From Takakia lepidozioides (lineage: Eukaryota; Streptophyta; Takakiopsida; Takakiales; Takakiaceae): a stretch of DNA of 64,000 nucleotides. The notes under the pieces were generated by a model. It did not search any database. It saw only the letters and a program-made list of their open reading frames with translations, and was not told the DNA's origin. Made by a program: the position numbers and the translations under genes. Below, piece by piece: positions 1 to 10,436 of the stretch (its first letter is position 1; each line of letters begins with the position of its first letter). The DNA is taken from the NCBI GenBank assembly GCA_030704615.1, contig CM060733.1, positions 65,784,001-65,848,000 of the forward strand, read 5' to 3'.

Positions 1-247
1 TACTCCCACTATAGCACCAGTACTAACCTAATGTAGTATTACTATCAATTACTTGAAATAATAAACTTACAACAAAAGCAGTAAGAGATACTTTCCTCTA
101 GTTATGCTAAAATTCAGAAGTATTCAACTGAAGGCTTCAGAAGTTTTCAAACATCAGATGGAGTACTATAATATTAACAAATTAGATGCGATAGCTTTAT
201 ATTGGGATAGCTAGATTTATATATAAAGTATAAATGACAAACTCAGT
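1..247. other. AT-rich flank, no gene seen
   Basis: No open frame or motif is recognised. On the minus strand this would be intron sequence following the GTAAGT splice donor at 262-257, if the broken gene to its right was ever spliced. Confidence 0.4.
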
Positions 248-262
248 TTAAAATAAACTTAC

Positions 263-1009
263 CACCGTAGTATCCAAGAGGTGTGTGGGATGTTCCTCGT
301 AATGCTTTCGAGCAAGCCGCTTGCGACATACATCCTTCTTGTTGGGAGAAACCCGGGTCATGTGCTCCCACCACTCTTGCACAAGCTTAGTACGGTCTGA
401 AGAGACCACATCGCTTCTTTTCTTCCTCCCGGACAGCGCCCAAAGAAAACCACCATTGGAAGTATCCAACAACCTTCTGCGTGCCTTTGCCTTGTAGATA
501 TTCCTAGGGTGTATGTTAAGCAACTTTGCAACAGCTCTACCACTTAAATTTTCTTGGGCAACATTTCTAGAAACCACGCTCGTGAGTACGGCATGCTTCA
601 CAGCCAGGTGGTCTTTTGAATGCACGCCTTTATAAATCTCGCATGAGTCCTTCAGATTCTCTAGTATAACATTAGTTACTGCGTGTGCTCGTGGGACACT
701 GACCTTGAGAAATTTCAATAAACTCGGATGATTTTGTACTCTATCCCAAAGCTCTTTCCTTGTAGTTAGATTGTAGCTTTTGACAAGATCTCCAATGTTC
801 TCGACTATGGCACCAGCTATTTGGCGTTTTCTCCTCTCTCCAATCACTACTTCTTGGTCAGGACTCAAACCTTCATCCTCGGCAAACTCTGCAAGCCTTT
901 CTCCATCTCTTGCCTCTCTTTGTGCACGTCTAGCCCTTTGTTCCCTTTTCTTCCTCGCTTATTCCTCGAGTCTGATCCTCTCCGCTTCTTGTCTAACCGC
1001 ATTATTCAT
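263..1009 (-). pseudogene. Unrecognised gene exon: coiled-coil-like plus HTH-like region, one nonsense codon
   Basis: Reading leftwards from an ATG at 1009-1007, the frame codes for a charged Arg/Glu-rich stretch likely to be helical or coiled coil. It then codes for about 200 residues that include an HTH-like segment (SGRAVAKLLNIHPRNIY) and a basic patch (SGRKKRSDV). The C-terminal motif is WWEHMTRVSPNKKDVCRKR. A TAA at 961-959 interrupts the helical part; the frame is otherwise open for about 230 codons. The open frame ends at a strong splice donor (exon ends at 263, GTAAGT at 262-257), so this is an internal exon of a spliced gene and the rest lies outside the window. I do not recognise the family. 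A DNA-binding or transposon-derived protein is possible. The single stop suggests a recent pseudogene. Confidence 0.45.
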
Positions 1010-1448
1010 CAGCGTCACCCGAATGACTCAGTGTGGTAATCAGTGACATAACCAAATTGATGGAACACAAAATCCCAAGACAAGGGTTATCACGTTCTCT
1101 GACGTCGTGGGAAGCAACCCTTGAGCATGCAAAGAAATCAAGGGAGCATGCAAAGAATTCAAGGGTTGGGCTCTTGACCATCACAATACTGCCGCTAAGT
1201 CAGCATACAGGACTTCATGCTTGGGGTGGCTCAGGCTGGTTTGACCCAGCAAAGCTTCTTACTGCCACACTGGATTTGGATTATGCTCCACCTATGGCAG
1301 GAATTTCAATGTCTGTTGTAGAAAGGGGCTAGCCATCAAGCCAATGGTTTAATAGTGTTGCCAGGAGGGACCATAGTTCAATGATATTGTCTCGGAGTAA
1401 ATCCAGCATGGGATAACTTTGCATCCTTGTCTGCTCTAAGACAGCAGC

Positions 1449-1912
1449 TTGACTTCAGGAACTCTCAACCTAGCCAAAGACAGTGGCAAGGACCTGGTGC
1501 TTGAGGGGAGCAGTGGGTCTGACGCATCTGCCTGGGCATCTGCTCTTGTTGCAGAGCTTGATCAATTCAAGAAAGTAAAGACCAGCGGCCACAGCAGTTC
1601 TGACAACATCTGGATGGGAATCACTGAATTTTGAGTTGATGGACGACTTGGCTGAAATGGAGCGATTGGCCAAGTCCCAATCAGAACCGGTAGAATCACA
1701 GCATGAGATGGAGAATGCATCTATTGACAGGGCCAGTGAGAAGCTGACAACCTACACCCAAAAGCAAACAGCAGCCGTGGAAGAGGCTCTGGCTCTAAAG
1801 TAGACGGACCTGCAGGCGATGTGCAGGGATTTGAGCAAGCTCACAATTAGACCGGTTCACTTACAAGAGAGCAAAGGTGATGATCTAGCAGGGAGCCACT
1901 CATGGCAAGGAT
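1449..1912 (+). pseudogene. Filament-like plant protein (FPP) fragment
   Basis: Two frames together read like the signature region of plant FPP coiled-coil proteins. The first has WASALVAELDQFKK near 1530-1580. After a frame change near 1630 comes ELMDDLAEMERLAK, then an Ala/Glu/Lys-rich helical stretch ending at a TAG near 1801. In the family, the motif S-WASAL-ELDQFK followed by the MDD-FLEMERLA motif is diagnostic; FPPs are long coiled-coil proteins thought to act at the nuclear envelope or membranes. Here the frame is shifted, both ends are missing and no introns are seen. It is a captured or decayed gene piece, not a gene. Confidence 0.6.
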
Positions 1913-1936
1913 AAAACCAGAGACGAGCAACGCGGA

Positions 1937-2529
1937 GGATGACGAGCACGTTGGAGGACGAGCGCGGAGAGCGACAACTGTAACAGAAAACGGTTGGAGG
2001 AGCGCGCCAAGATTGTTTCTATATCTCTAGTTCGCCCGATTCTGGTTTCGAACTTGTGAAAATATAACCCTTCGACCCCGGGCCCTACTGCGTACCCATT
2101 ATTGGGGGGTGATTTGAAATTTGAGATTGAAAGATAAGAGATTGAAATTTGAATTTTGATGCCCATAGCATCATCTCTCTCTTATGTATCAACAAAGAGT
2201 TAAGAATTTTTGTGAGGGAAATACCCTTTCTATGTCAATGCTTTGAACATTCTTAATCCCTCTTACATTTAATATCTTGTCAAAAGCACAAAAATTCTCT
2301 GCATGATCCGACTCGCAATGCTAGCTGCTTCTGCATTTTCCCAGCATCCACTTTGTATAGCCACCCTTGATCCCGTTATATTCCATGAGATCCCCACATG
2401 TGAAAAGGTTTAATACAATCGGTCTACATTCACTCAATATCAATGATACATGCATGCTTTGATTTCCAGTTTGTACCGCTATACTTGCAGCTCTAAGGAG
2501 AAGCTCCAGCCATCCTACATCTCCTAATT
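1937..2529. other. Intergenic, nothing recognised
   Basis: The sequence is of mixed composition. The open frames on either strand are short and match no family I know. It could be old LTR or spacer sequence. Confidence 0.3.
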
Positions 2530-3319
2530 GCTGAGAATTATCACAGGGTACCCTTACAACCACTGCATCAACTTGTTGTTCCTCATCAAGCAAAGAGGTT
2601 GCGACCCTACACCTACAATGGATATAATCGCCATGCACCTGCTCAACACTCCCTCCACAGTTCCCACTCCACAGTTCCCACGCCCCCAATCAGTGCACAG
2701 TTGTCACACCACAGCATACACAGATGGACATTTCTAAGGAGCCCCCTTTTACGTGCTAGTCTTTATCTACATGCGTTCTCAGGATTATCATCATACTGGT
2801 TTGTTAAATTTTCCCCAAGCGACTCCTTCTATTTTTGTTAACATTCCTATGTTATTACTCTCCAGGCCTACAAGCCACTCTCAAACTCAGATATATACCA
2901 CTCACCTCAGCTCTCATCATGTCTCCACATTACAAATATTCCTCATTTGGGCCTCCGACTCACTCTACCACTTTTTTGACCAAATTATGTCCTATGCTCA
3001 CAATCCTGACCACAACACCCTCAACTATAAACAACTACATCCCTTTCACCACCCACAAACCACATCACCTCTGCTCAATACAATATTACTAGATACATGT
3101 ACCCTTGGCCCTGACCCCCGTCATGCAATCGCCACCCCCACCCCCACTTCGTCACACATACTCCGTCTCCCCCTCCAAATGACAACCCTCCAATCGGACA
3201 ATACCTTGTCTCCTTCCCTCCACGTCCAACTGCACCCCCCCCCCCAACCCCCACCCAAGGATGATAATCACTAGAGTAATCCTAAACTCCTCACTCTCTG
3301 GTCAGTATATCCAAAAAAA

Positions 3320-3367
<48 letters not shown>

Positions 3368-3660
3368 CTATACCCACACCCAAGACTACAAGCATATGTT
3401 CCCCTACCCCCACCATGTCCACTTTGTCATCACCATTCCACCATCTAACCAGCCTATTTTCCCTTACACCATGGCCCCTTCCTATCAACAACGACATCAA
3501 TATTAAACAACTACATAACAACCACCAGTACCATCTCCAAATCCCACTATAGCCGTCACCACACTCCCTACCATAACCACCCTACACAGCTCCCAGCCCC
3601 CAACTTCTTAAATCATATTCATGAGCAGCTAGTAACTAAACATTACCTGAACAACAACCT
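2530..3660. repeat. G-poor, C/A/T-rich low-complexity segment
   Basis: The plus strand is almost devoid of G over about 1.1 kb and rich in CAC, CCA and TAC runs, so frames stay open by composition alone (for example 2753-3274). These open frames show no domain and are not called as genes. Confidence 0.6.
3322..3366 (+). repeat. Poly-C homopolymer of 45 bases (preceded by 9 A)
   Basis: An uninterrupted run of 45 C follows A at 3313-3321. On the minus strand it is poly-G. The exact length is prone to sequencing or assembly error. It could form G-quadruplex or i-motif structure. Confidence 0.9.
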
Positions 3661-4072
3661 CTTTATTCATGAAGAACACTCACCTGGCCCCATGCTCATA
3701 TGTTGAGCTAATCTGGGCCTCGCTAGGTTTTTTTCTTGTTCTAATCATGGTCGTTACAGACTCATGAGTTTGTGCATTGTAAGGGATGGTTTTGAGATAT
3801 TGTCTTGATATAATGTCACGCGCTCTTCATCATGTTTATTTCTTTTCGTGCTTTGATGGGATGGTTTGTATGTTCTCCAGTCTCAATCACATCCGCAAGA
3901 TCAGTGGCTGTGTGTAGGGGATTGTGTTGATTGCAATGTTGTAGTAGGGCCATCGTAGCATCTGTGTTGCTATTCGGAGACAATAAAAATAGTATTGCAC
4001 ATGTATGAACTGCAAGTCGCAGCCCCCAAGTCACTGCAACCACTATGAGTGCCTAGTTCCCAACCCACAGTT

Positions 4073-4936
4073 CACTACAACAGATCGCGGTAATTATGAC
4101 TGCCAAACCGTGGTAGTCATGGTTTTTTTGACTTTGACCATGACTGCACCATGTTTTTATATGAAATTGACCTCGCGAAGTCGTTCATACGACTGTGGTC
4201 ATATAAACGACTATCTAAGTAGTCGTCTGTATGACTACATGGCTCCGGAATGGGCGGAAGGCTGGTCAACGGCAATTGACCATATTTAGCTCACCACTGA
4301 TAGTCATTTCCATGATTATAGTGTACATGGATGAGGTTACGTAGTCATGATGACTACTGGGGATTTTGTAATTTGGTGTGTATAATTCAATTAAAACACC
4401 ATATGTTCACATGAACGACTAATGGGTGTATTGGTTAGCAGGTAGTAAACTATAACTTTTATAGTAAAGAGGTTGGAGGTTTAAACTGCTCTAAGTATAA
4501 TCAAATGGATAAGATGGCCCTAGGGTTAGTAGGCGAGCTAGGGATAGCACGTGGCACCTTAGATGGGCTGCCACGTGGGTTTTTTTCATTATTATAAAAT
4601 GCATTATGCCACGTGGCACAACACGGTAGGATACGGCGTCTGACATGTTTTTTATTTAATTTTTAATTTTTTTGAAAAAATATATTTTTTATTTTTATTT
4701 TTTTAATCAATTTCGCCTCGCCACGTGGCGCGGTAGCGGCGACTGCAGTATGGTATATATGACTGCAGTGAGAGATATCACTTGGTTTATCTGACTGTAG
4801 TCATCCGGACCGTACCATCATGTACTCATTGTATTCACTTGGTTTACACGACTTACATTCATAGAAGTCATATGTACCGTTTATGACTGCAGAATAGTCA
4901 TATATACAGTCATAAATATCGCGATCTGTTGTAGTG
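4073..4936. mobile_element. Non-autonomous DNA transposon (CACTA-like MITE)
   Basis: Terminal inverted repeats of about 30 bp begin CACTACAACAGATCGCG at 4073. The end at 4936 carries the inverse complement, with about three mismatches. Internally there are many short inverted copies of GACTGCAGT, TAGTCAT and ATGACTAC motifs, as expected for subterminal repeats. There is no transposase. Termini starting CACTA suggest the CACTA/En-Spm superfamily. The 3-bp flanks (GTT and ACG) do not match, so the target duplication is unconfirmed. Confidence 0.65.
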
Positions 4937-5640
4937 ACGTTGATGTATATCACTAGTGAAGTAGTGCATTTCAAACCTCCAGTTGCATCTATCACTTCAA
5001 CACTCTAGTTGTCGACTCCACTTGCAAGTCATAAAGACAACCAGCAGACAACTTATTGCGCCAGGCGGTGTGGCCTTAGGCCTACACGTGGCCACATCCA
5101 CGATAGAGAACACATGGCGTTTTGACGCATGGCCACGCGATTGTATTTCCATCGTCGTCGCCGTGGGGAAGTTGCACCCCCGGGTCAAAAGTCCACTTTA
5201 AGTATATCATGTCACGTCCTTGTGATTCCACTAGTTTGTCTAAGCCATCCATCCTGCCAACTACGGAAGAATATGCGAGACTTCATTCCTGCCAATCCAT
5301 AAAAACAAACCCAAGTATGAATAAAAAAAAACCTAGCATGAACAATTGGAAAGGAAACCTAGCCCAAAAACCTAGAAAAAAACCTAGCATGAATAAAGAT
5401 GAAGCAACCAGGAAAGCAAACGTGGAAAACACACTTACCCGCCTATCGCTCCCAGCTGACATCCGCGACACTGAACCTCGTTGAATTTTCATATCATGTA
5501 GGAGGGCAGCCTGATAGTGTTTCCTGCATATTAGTTAACCTATGCCACAAACAAACCCATACCACAAGTCAATACGCAATATGAGGGCTGATTATATACA
5601 CATAATAATTCAATGAGGAACAAAATACAGAGTCGTGATG
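4937..5640. other. Spacer with short A-rich tandem motifs
   Basis: No gene is recognised. Near 5310-5400 a motif AAACCTAGCATGAA is repeated, which gives apparent PSMN repeats in one frame. This is low-complexity sequence. Confidence 0.3.
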
Positions 5641-5651
5641 ATGCCACTTAC

Positions 5652-6330
5652 CAAGCGTGCCTCCACCATTGGCTTCCCACCACGGCCAGTTTTGGTAGGA
5701 TTCTGATTTGCACCATTTGTCTTCTTCATGTTGCCCAACACTTTGTGGAACACCTCTGTCTGCCAGTAACTTACAAGCTTGTTCCATACCTCATCAGATA
5801 CAGTAATGGGTCTCCCCTTGCCACCCAACCACGCAGTGTGTGAATCAAAACGTTGGATCTTCATTATGCGACCAATTGTTTGTTTAGGTGTCCGTCATTC
5901 AACTTGTGTGGGGTGTATGAAAATAGCTTAGCCAGATAATCTCAGATTTCGTATATAAGTTCATCAGGTTGGTTGTTGATGTGAAGGGAACAATCTAGCT
6001 TACAATAAGCCTGTCCTTTAAGGGCAGCATGCCATACATTCCGCGTCTGACCAAACGGGGCTCCTTTGACGTTCGTCACAATTACTGTCGGAGGAAGACC
6101 TGCAGCTGTTCTCTCTTCCTTCACCTTGGCAGCTTCAATTTTGGCTGAGGTATTAGCCCTCCTTAAAGCATTGGTTCTATCATTCTTTGTAACAACACCC
6201 TCCTCTCCTTCAGAGACCTCCATTTGCACAGGAGAATTCAAGGCAGGATAGGCCCTGCAAGTTTGGAATTCCATGCTGACGTGGCGCGAGCCTTCGTTGG
6301 GCTCACGGGCTCCTGGGCTCACAGGCTCAT
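5652..6330 (-). pseudogene. Ptta/En-Spm (Transposase_24-like) transposase fragment
   Basis: The minus strand encodes a basic, Ala/Glu-rich segment, then LPPTVIVTNVKGAPFG, NVWHAALKGQAYCKLDCS and PDELIYEI. A TGA at 5941-5939 follows, and the same frame continues as DYLAKLFSYTPHKLND. After a frameshift near 5870 comes the block DEVWNKLVSYWQTE plus GRGGKPMVEARL. The W..LV.YW and N..GR pattern matches plant Ptta/En/Spm transposases, which move CACTA elements. The last exon stops at a good donor (GTAAGT at 5651-5646). One nonsense codon and one frameshift make it a relic. It lies 0.7 kb from the CACTA-like MITE, but the two are not shown to be related. Confidence 0.6.
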
Positions 6331-7284
6331 GCCTCCAGGCTCACGGAATAGATGTGTACCTTATATGATGCACCCTTGGGCTCTAACGGGGGGACGGTGG
6401 GGGCTGCCTGCCCACGAATGGTAGGCCTTGATGCAGCCATCCTCTTGGAAGAACAGACCTCATTAGCTTAGTATGCGGACTGCATAGCATGTGGACTGTA
6501 GGTGACCTCCAAGTCAGTCTTAGTCTTTACTTAAGTAAACCAATGCTTGCTTAAAATCATAGAGATCTCTGCCCACAGTAAATGTCTAAGCATAGTACTT
6601 CTCTATGAGGATAATTTGGTTTCATCAAGGCAATGTCAACACAAATACTTCCTTAAAAATCACATGACTCAAAACTGAGACAAATCCAAGTATTCTACCA
6701 TAGCCCAAATAGGGTATACTGCTATGTTTTAAAACAAAACAAACACACTATTCAAAATGAAACCATTCAACTGGGCTGTAAACTGAGATTGATCTAAGTC
6801 AAGATGGGTGTTCGGACTCCTGTGTATTAGATCCAAGGGTAGATGACTTCCATAAAATACGTCCCTACAAGGGCTGAGTGTAACTTCTTGTTTGTCTCCA
6901 CAATTGAGCCATGGCTTCCATATACTGCATAGGCAGCTCGGCCAACACAATGAATGCAAGTTTGCGCTTAAACAGCTTGTTGGCCATAGCCTTATTGAAA
7001 TCTCTTGAAGGCAAGCTTGATGAGCAGTGTGCGCGACAATTCGCCTGTAGTTTTAGGTAGCCACCATTCATACTCAAACAACTGTAGTAAATGAGTAGTA
7101 AATTGCAGGGTAAAGGTTCTGAAACTCTAAATTCAAACAGCACATGGGCAAGCAATAAATCCCACACGGCCCTAGTCAGAGAACGAGTTTTGAAGCAAAT
7201 GTCTACTTGTCATTTTCAGGACATGGTCTATAGGAAAAATTTAAAAATCACTTTATTCCACCTGAAATATTCTACTAAAGATTA
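6331..7284. other. No recognisable gene
   Basis: The longest minus-strand frame (7167-6865) contains a plausible protein-like stretch (SRDFNKAMANKLFKRKLAF), but it matches no family I recognise. It could be a decayed exon. Confidence 0.25.
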
Positions 7285-7579
7285 GAGATAGAGATAGTCC
7301 GGTTCCACAATTATTTCAAGAGACGGTTCCGGATCCTGTTCCGGGTTTTTTTTAGCCGGTTCTGGTCCGGTTCCAGACCCAACTTTTAAACATGGGGGGG
7401 GTTCCAGTTATAACTGAAAAAAACCACCGGTTCCTGGTTAGGTTCCGGTTCTATTTTAAAATATATTTGTTTAATTTAATTTGATTTAAAATATTTTATC
7501 AATCTGGGAGATTAGTTGGTACATTAAATAGCAATGTATTCACATATTTGAACTAAAATCCAGGATTTTATTAGTTTGA

Positions 7580-7611
7580 AACAAAAACAAAAACAAAAAC
7601 AAAAAAAAAAA
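7580..7611 (+). repeat. (CAAAAA)n simple repeat
   Basis: Hexamer CAAAAA units grade into an A run. Confidence 0.85.
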
Positions 7612-7732
7612 CTCTACTAAACCTGTAGAAAAAATGGATAAAATTTTGTGGTTTGAAACTACTAATATAATTGAGCTATCTTAATGTATTGGCATATGCT
7701 AACAATTTGATTAATGAAGTTAGGACTCTCAA

Positions 7733-7815
7733 GGATTGAACCCAGGATGTCATGGAGCTGGAGATTGAACCTAGGATCTCATGGCGCTGAAGCATTGAAC
7801 CCAGGATCTCATGAA
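7733..7815. repeat. Three tandem units of about 30 bp resembling a pol III B-box
   Basis: The core ATTGAACCCAGGATCTCATG recurs at 7735, 7764 and 7794 with small changes. On the minus strand each unit contains GGTTCAAT, and two of the three fit the tRNA B-box consensus GGTTCRANNC. No matching A-box is seen. It may be a degenerate SINE tail or chance. Confidence 0.5.
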
Positions 7816-8196
7816 ACTTGAGAGCATTAAAGAGTTTTTGCCATGGGGGCCACCAGGTCTCCATTGAGGGGTTACGCCATGTTATGCCAAGGACCCACCA
7901 AGGGTTTTAGGAGAATCCAAGAACCGGAACTGGAACACGTTTTTATCCCTAGGCGTCGGTTCTCTCACGTATGAATCCCAGCAGGAACCGCCGGTTTGGT
8001 TCTACGCTGATCCCTATTGGCGGGTTCCGGTTCCGGGTCTGGTTCTGCAGGGGGGAATGCCCAGCCCCGTGAGCTGCGAGCCTGTGAGCCCAGGTAGGCT
8101 CACGTGAGCTTGTGAGCCCAGCCCACCTGGCATGAAAGTGGTCGAAGATGTAGGGCCTATCACCGCGGTAGATCCTGCAGAAATATGAATATTGCA

Positions 8197-8345
8197 AACC
8201 TAAAATGCAAACCCTAAACCTCAAACCCAAACCCTAAATCCCCAACGCAAACACTAAGACCTTGTTAGTTGATGATACATCCGATGGTACTTTGTAACGT
8301 GTTTTGACCTGAACCCTAGATCATAAACCCTAAACCCCAATCGGG
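8197..8345 (+). repeat. Interstitial telomere-like repeats
   Basis: Several imperfect copies of the plant telomere unit AAACCCT occur near 8210-8240 and 8310-8340, separated by unrelated sequence. These are short, degenerate copies rather than a functional telomere. Confidence 0.6.
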
Positions 8346-8790
8346 GTCAATGAAGAATAGGTGGAAAAAACTGGAGTGACATCGTGAAGCTCAACGAGGG
8401 TTATTATGAAGAAGAGGTGAAAAAAACTGGAGCGCCATCGTAAATCTGAATGAAAGCTTCTTTTTGATGAAGAGGTGAAAAAAAAGTGGGAGTGTCATCG
8501 TGAAGCTTAATGAGGGTATAATTTTGAAGAAGAGGTGAAAAAACCGGAGTGACATGGTGAAGGTCAGCGAGGTTTCAATTTCAAAGAAGAGGTGGAAAAA
8601 AACTGGAGTGACATCGTGAAGCTCAACGAGGGTTCAATTATGAAGAAGAAGTGAAAAAAAAATGGAGCGAAGATGAATGGAAGTTTATTTCTGAAGAAGA
8701 GGTGAAAAACAAAGTTGGAGTGACATTGTGAAGCTTAATGGGGTTTTGTTATTGAAGAAGAGGTGAAAAAAATGTGAGTTAATGTGCAAT
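8346..8790 (+). repeat. Minisatellite, unit about 55-65 bp, roughly eight copies
   Basis: The unit has a core GAAGAAGAGGTGAAAAAA, then CTGGAGTGACATCGTGAAGC, then a variable AAYGAGGGTT and T-rich part. Copies start near 8349, 8407, 8465, 8523, 8581, 8641, 8694 and 8754. The copies are diverged in sequence and length, so the array is not recent. Confidence 0.8.
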
Positions 8791-9171
8791 TTAGGATAAA
8801 ACCACAGCTGGATGTTCCCCCCTACAAAGCAGAATGAAGTCTTAATTACAAAGAAGTCAAAGAACATGTGGATGACAATGTGTTAAGTGAAATGAAAGTA
8901 ATGTTAGGATATCAACAATGAAAAAACTTTATTATTTTGCAAATGTGATGGTCCATGTAGTCAGAACACATGAAAGTTGGCAGGAAATATGAACTTTTAT
9001 AGCAAAAGAGGAGAAATGAAAACTAGGAACTGTGTCACCTCATTTACAACCAATGTTCGTGTCCACAAATCATATGTGCTGAAAGTTTGTTATCTTGAAT
9101 TCAAGGATTTGCTGCTTGCTGCCTATATGTATGTGGATTCACCCACATTGTACTTGGTGTGTGTCTTTTCA

Positions 9172-9409
9172 GGGCAAGCACAAGCGCTCTGGCAACATGA
9201 TCCCTGTTGCTAGCAATGGAGGTGACGCCCACAACAAGGCGGGAGATGACCCTAACTCTCCCCAGGTTTTCTGTGCCACCAATACCCCCACCTTATTATG
9301 GTACGCCTCAGTACCCACAATCTGGCACTCAGTATGGTGAGGAACAACATGGTAGTGCTCCTCCATATGGGCAGTATGGGCAGTATGCCCCTCTACCATA
9401 TTTGTCACC
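9172..9409 (+). pseudogene. Exon-like fragment, Pro/Gln/Tyr-rich, family unknown
   Basis: After a plausible acceptor (GTGTCTTTTCAG near 9171), one frame reads GKHKRSGNMIPVASNGGD. Following a frame change near 9270 it continues as PPYYGTPQYPQSGTQYGEE and GQYGQYAP. Such Pro/Gln/Tyr-rich tails occur in RNA-binding and transcription proteins, but the family cannot be named. The fragment is cut at about 9410 by the truncated LTR. Confidence 0.35.
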
Positions 9410-9637
9410 TTGTCGTGCGTATACATATCGCTACACAACTACATAACTGTCCAAAACCACACAACACATGCACACCAAACACTAGTCTATCACTAGTCCA
9501 CCACTAGTGCACCACTAGACTGCCACTAGGCTGCCACTAGCCACCACTAGTGCAGCCACTAGTCCACCACTAGGCTGCCACTAGCCACCACTAGTGCAAC
9601 CACTAGTCCATCACAAGGCTGCCACTAGTCCATCACA
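9410..9637 (-). repeat. Truncated LTR, 5' part (U3), in tandem with the next LTR
   Basis: On the minus strand it starts TGTGATGG at 9637 and matches the first 220 bp of the neighbouring LTR, including the CCACTAG-rich stretch. It breaks off at about 9410. One base separates it from the neighbour's end. Confidence 0.65.
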
Positions 9638-9638
9638 A

Positions 9639-10175
9639 TGATAAGGAAAAGAATGATACAAGCACACAAGCTCTCTCAAACTCACACACTTGCACATGAA
9701 AACATCACTCATATATTAAGTCGAGCCAAGTGCACCCCACGCCATGGGGAATCCACACTACGGCGCCATAGCTAGACGCGGTGAGGCTCAACTCGAGAAA
9801 GATGAGCCCACCGCGATCTGCCGTGAAGATAACAACGCCAGGTGCCCAAACATGTATTGGCCCCTGGAGTGACACTTGGGTCAATTCCAAATGTCAATAT
9901 ATAAAAGCTATCTATTTCCTAGCTAACTTCACACTAGTGGTAAAATAACTTGACAGCTGTCGTGCGCATACATATCGCTACACACCTACATCGCTGTCCA
10001 AAACCACACAACACATGTGCACACCAAACACTAGTCTATCACTAGTCCACCACTAGTGCACCACTAGGCTACCACTAGCCACCACTAGTGCAGCCACTAG
10101 TCCACCACTAGGCTGCCACTAGCCACCATTAGTGCAACCACTAGTCCATCACAAGGCTGCCATTAGTCCATCACA
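9639..10175 (-). repeat. LTR of Ty3/gypsy element, 537 bp
   Basis: Read on the minus strand it starts TGTGATGG (10175) and ends CCTTATCA (9639), giving TG...CA ends. The U3 part is full of CACTAGTGG-type short repeats. A TATA-like TTTTATATATTG lies on the minus strand near 9900. The adjoining internal side (10190-10176, minus) has a purine tract GCTAGGGGGGGCGA, the expected polypurine tract. This makes it the 3' LTR of the minus-strand integrase element. Confidence 0.65.
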
Positions 10176-10190
10176 ATCGCCCCCCCTAGC
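10176..10190 (-). promoter_or_regulatory. Polypurine tract next to the LTR
   Basis: On the minus strand the tract is GCTAGGGGGGGCGAT, immediately before the LTR start. It would prime plus-strand DNA synthesis of the retrotransposon. Confidence 0.6.
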
Positions 10191-10436
10191 TGGCGTTTAG
10201 GTCCCTCTAAGTCCAGGTAGCCACAAGATGTGATAGTGGCCATAGCCTCACTAAGTCCTTCACCACTGTCCCTACTACACTCAAACTCAATAGATCAAAA
10301 GGTCGGGTACAAAAGTTGTCCCATCATTAGTCGCCGTCTTGCAACCTGTGAACTTGAGCCTGAGATCTCGAGTATTGACTCCTATGAGCTTGGCCTCCCA
10401 TGTCTTGTTAGCTGCCACTAGTCATATCCATTGCCA

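Larger units (their letters stand above)
7285..8040. repeat. Region bounded by GGTTCCGG-type repeats (possible hAT-like relic)
   Basis: Both edges (7298-7450 and 7920-8045) are dense in variants of GGTTCCGGTTC on the plus strand, and the middle is AT-rich. Read from the right edge, the inverse complement starts TAGGGATCAGCG, reminiscent of hAT termini. The left edge starts TAGAGATAG. No clean inverted repeat or 8-bp target duplication is seen, so the element type is a guess. Confidence 0.3.

Noticed and set aside
3261-3521. Poly-Pro or poly-Gly proteins over the C run
   Set aside because: Homopolymer artefact of composition; no flanking coding evidence.
8210-8345. True telomere or telomere-fusion site
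   Set aside because: Only a few degenerate AAACCCT units, scattered and not head to head.
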